Both the position numbers and the translations under genes were made by a program. Under the pieces are notes generated by a model, which saw only the letters and a list, made by a program, of their open reading frames with translations, searched no databases and was not told where the DNA came from. From positions 1 to 13,697 of the forward strand of contig JANQEF010000153.1 in assembly GCA_028278465.1 (NCBI GenBank): a stretch of 13,697 nt of DNA, read 5' to 3'. Numbering within the stretch: the first letter of the stretch is position 1; the number at the start of each line of letters is the position of its first letter. Source of the stretch: Dehalococcoidia bacterium (GTDB taxonomy: Bacteria; Chloroflexota; Dehalococcoidia; Lucifugimonadales; Lucifugimonadaceae). Positions 12,290 through 13,697 of this stretch are shown piece after piece.

Positions 12290-13697
12290 TCAGTGCTCCG
12301 CGTCCGGATCAGGGTCGTTCACCGGTTCGAGCGACCAGCCGAGGATGCCCCACATGCCGATCACGCCGCCAACAACAATGACCCAGTAGCCCGCCAGCAA
12401 GCCGCCAAGCCCCAGCGTCACGCCCATCGCCGCGATGAACGGGTAGTAGGACATGTCCGGCAGGTGGATGCCGTGGCCGTGCTCGTCATCGTGGTGCTCG
12501 TCGTCACCCGCCCCGCCGGAAGGCGCAGCCGTGCTCTCTTCGACAGCGTCCTGCGCGCCTGAGGGAGCGGCCTCGTGGCCTTCTTCATGCTCCAGCAGCT
12601 CCGGGTACTTCTGGTACCAGAAGTCGTCACGGTAAGCGACCTCGGGGATCTCGGCGAAGTTGTAGTGCGGCGGAGGCGATGCGATCGACCACTCGAGCGT
12701 GCGAGCGTCCCACGGGTCGTCGCCTGCCTTCACCTGGTTCCTGCGGCTGTACCAGACGTTGTACAGGAACGCCAGCATGGCAACGGCGATAACGAAGCCG
12801 CCGATCGTCGCCAGCAGGTTCAGGCTGTCCCAGCCCATGTCGGACGAGTAGGTGTAGATGCGGCGGGGCATGCCGTCCAGCCCGAGCCAGTGCATCGGAG
12901 CGAACTGCAGGTTGAAGCCGAGAAGCATCAGGAACCAGACAACCATGCCGATCCTGTCGTGCAGGATGTATCCGGTCATCTTCGGCCACCAGTAGTAGAT
13001 GCCGCTGAAGATCGCCATGATCGCGCCGCCGAACAGCACGTAATGGAAGTGGGCGACGACGAAGTACGTGTCCTGCTGCTGCGCGTCGCTCGGCGCTGAG
13101 GCGTGCATGACACCGCTCAGTCCGCCGATCGTAAACATGGCGATGAACGAGATCGAGAACAGCATCGGCGTGTTGATCTGAAGCGATCCACGGAACATCG
13201 TGGCCATCCAGTTCAGGATCTTGACGCCCGTTGGTATCGCGATCGCCATCGTCGATACGGCGAACGCCGAAGTTGCCGCCGGGCCGAGGCCGACTGTGAA
13301 CATGTGGTGCGCCCACACGAACCAGCCGAGGAACGCGATGCCGATTCCCGAGAAGATCACGAACGAGTAACCGAACAGCGGTTTCTTCGAAAAGGTCGGC
13401 AGCACCTCGGAGACGATGCCCATCGCAGGCAGGATCAGGATGTACACCTCGGGGTGGCCGAAGAGCCAGAACATGTGCTGCCACAGCACCGGGTCGCCGC
13501 CGTTGAGTGAGTTGTAGAAGTTGGTGCCGTACAGACGGTCTGTGCCGATCTGGATCAGCGCGACGCCGATCACCGGTATCGCCAGCACCAGAAGGATCGA
13601 CGTGATCAGCGTCATCCAGGTGAAGACCGGCATCTTGAACAGCGTCATGCCCGGCGCACGCATGTTGAAGATCGTCACGATGAAGTTCAGGCCGGCC
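12290..13697 (-). CDS. ctaD: Cytochrome c oxidase subunit I (A-type), C-terminal 468 residues, with extra His-rich and two-helix tail
   Basis: The frame is open to the right edge, beginning AGLNFIVTIFNMRAPGM; the first roughly 170 residues are missing. Counting from the edge, GHPEVY (80-85) gives the CuB His, the crosslinked Tyr and the proton-gate Glu of A1-type oxidases. The other CuB histidines are in VWAHHMF (127-133), the K-channel Lys in TGVKI (156-160), and the heme ligands in AHFHYV (215-220). MPRRIY holds the propionate arginines. Before DTYFVVAHFHY the usual His is Gln (AQQQDTY), altering the Mg/Mn site. After a normal core comes a linker with GDDEHHDDEHGHGIH (397-411) and two further membrane helices (about 417-452), ending in an acidic tail. 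The added helices resemble a fused small subunit. The enzyme reduces oxygen to water while pumping protons in the cytoplasmic membrane. Confidence 0.95.
   Translation of the reverse strand, partial: AGLNFIVTIFNMRAPGMTLFKMPVFTWMTLITSILLVLAIPVIGVALIQIGTDRLYGTNFYNSLNGGDPVLWQHMFWLFGHPEVYILILPAMGIVSEVLPTFSKKPLFGYSFVIFSGIGIAFLGWFVWAHHMFTVGLGPAATSAFAVSTMAIAIPTGVKILNWMATMFRGSLQINTPMLFSISFIAMFTIGGLSGVMHASAPSDAQQQDTYFVVAHFHYVLFGGAIMAIFSGIYYWWPKMTGYILHDRIGMVVWFLMLLGFNLQFAPMHWLGLDGMPRRIYTYSSDMGWDSLNLLATIGGFVIAVAMLAFLYNVWYSRRNQVKAGDDPWDARTLEWSIASPPPHYNFAEIPEVAYRDDFWYQKYPELLEHEEGHEAAPSGAQDAVEESTAAPSGGAGDDEHHDDEHGHGIHLPDMSYYPFIAAMGVTLGLGGLLAGYWVIVVGGVIGMWGILGWSLEPVNDPDPDAEH

Overview
The window looks like a chromosomal segment from a moderately GC-rich, single-membrane (monoderm) bacterium. 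A Chloroflexota lineage is my best guess, perhaps marine or groundwater Dehalococcoidia/SAR202-like. Three things support this: a type IV pilus cluster with PilM/N/O- and PilC-like genes but no PilP or PilQ (outer-membrane) genes in view, a caa3-type oxidase cluster with CtaG, and free use of GTG and TTG starts. The taxonomic assignment is inference; no marker gene here fixes it.

Left part (1-936): the 5' end of a likely pilus or secretion ATPase (PilB/GspE type) runs leftwards off the edge. Divergent from it is a compact major-pilin-like gene with a hairpin in its leader, a good Shine-Dalgarno sequence and a strong intrinsic terminator, so it is probably its own transcription unit. From 937 to 1938 lies about 1 kb without a convincing gene, ending in degenerate direct repeats. 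Next, on the minus strand, is an unusual three-part protein: a cysteine-rich zinc-knuckle or metallothionein-like N-terminus, a helical middle, and a 6-pyruvoyltetrahydropterin-synthase/QueD-like C-terminus that keeps the metal histidines but has lost the catalytic residues.

Middle (2965-9401): after a roughly 520-base divergent intergenic region with two adjacent palindromes comes a plus-strand pilus-assembly operon. Its order is: a large PilX-like or adhesin-like membrane-anchored beta protein, PilO-like, a PilM-PilN fusion, a PilV/GspI-like minor pseudopilin, the PilC/GspF platform protein, and a stand-alone CheY-like receiver. Together with the left-edge ATPase and the pilin these could build a pilus: ATPase plus PilC as the motor, PilM-N-O as the alignment complex, PilA as the fibre, and the PilV- and PilX-like proteins as tip or priming subunits. 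The prepilin peptidase and PilT are not in the window.

Right part (9429-13697, minus strand, convergent with the pilus operon): an aerobic terminal oxidase cluster, read right to left. It holds cytochrome c oxidase subunit I (ctaD, N-terminus off the edge, with an extra His-rich linker and two added membrane helices), subunit III (ctaE), subunit IV (ctaF), the assembly factor ctaG, and a small membrane-anchored protein of unknown function with two cysteines.

The best candidates for something undescribed are the metal-knuckle/PTPS fusion next to the pilus genes, the PilM-PilN fusion with eroded ATP-site motifs, and the PilX-like beta protein.
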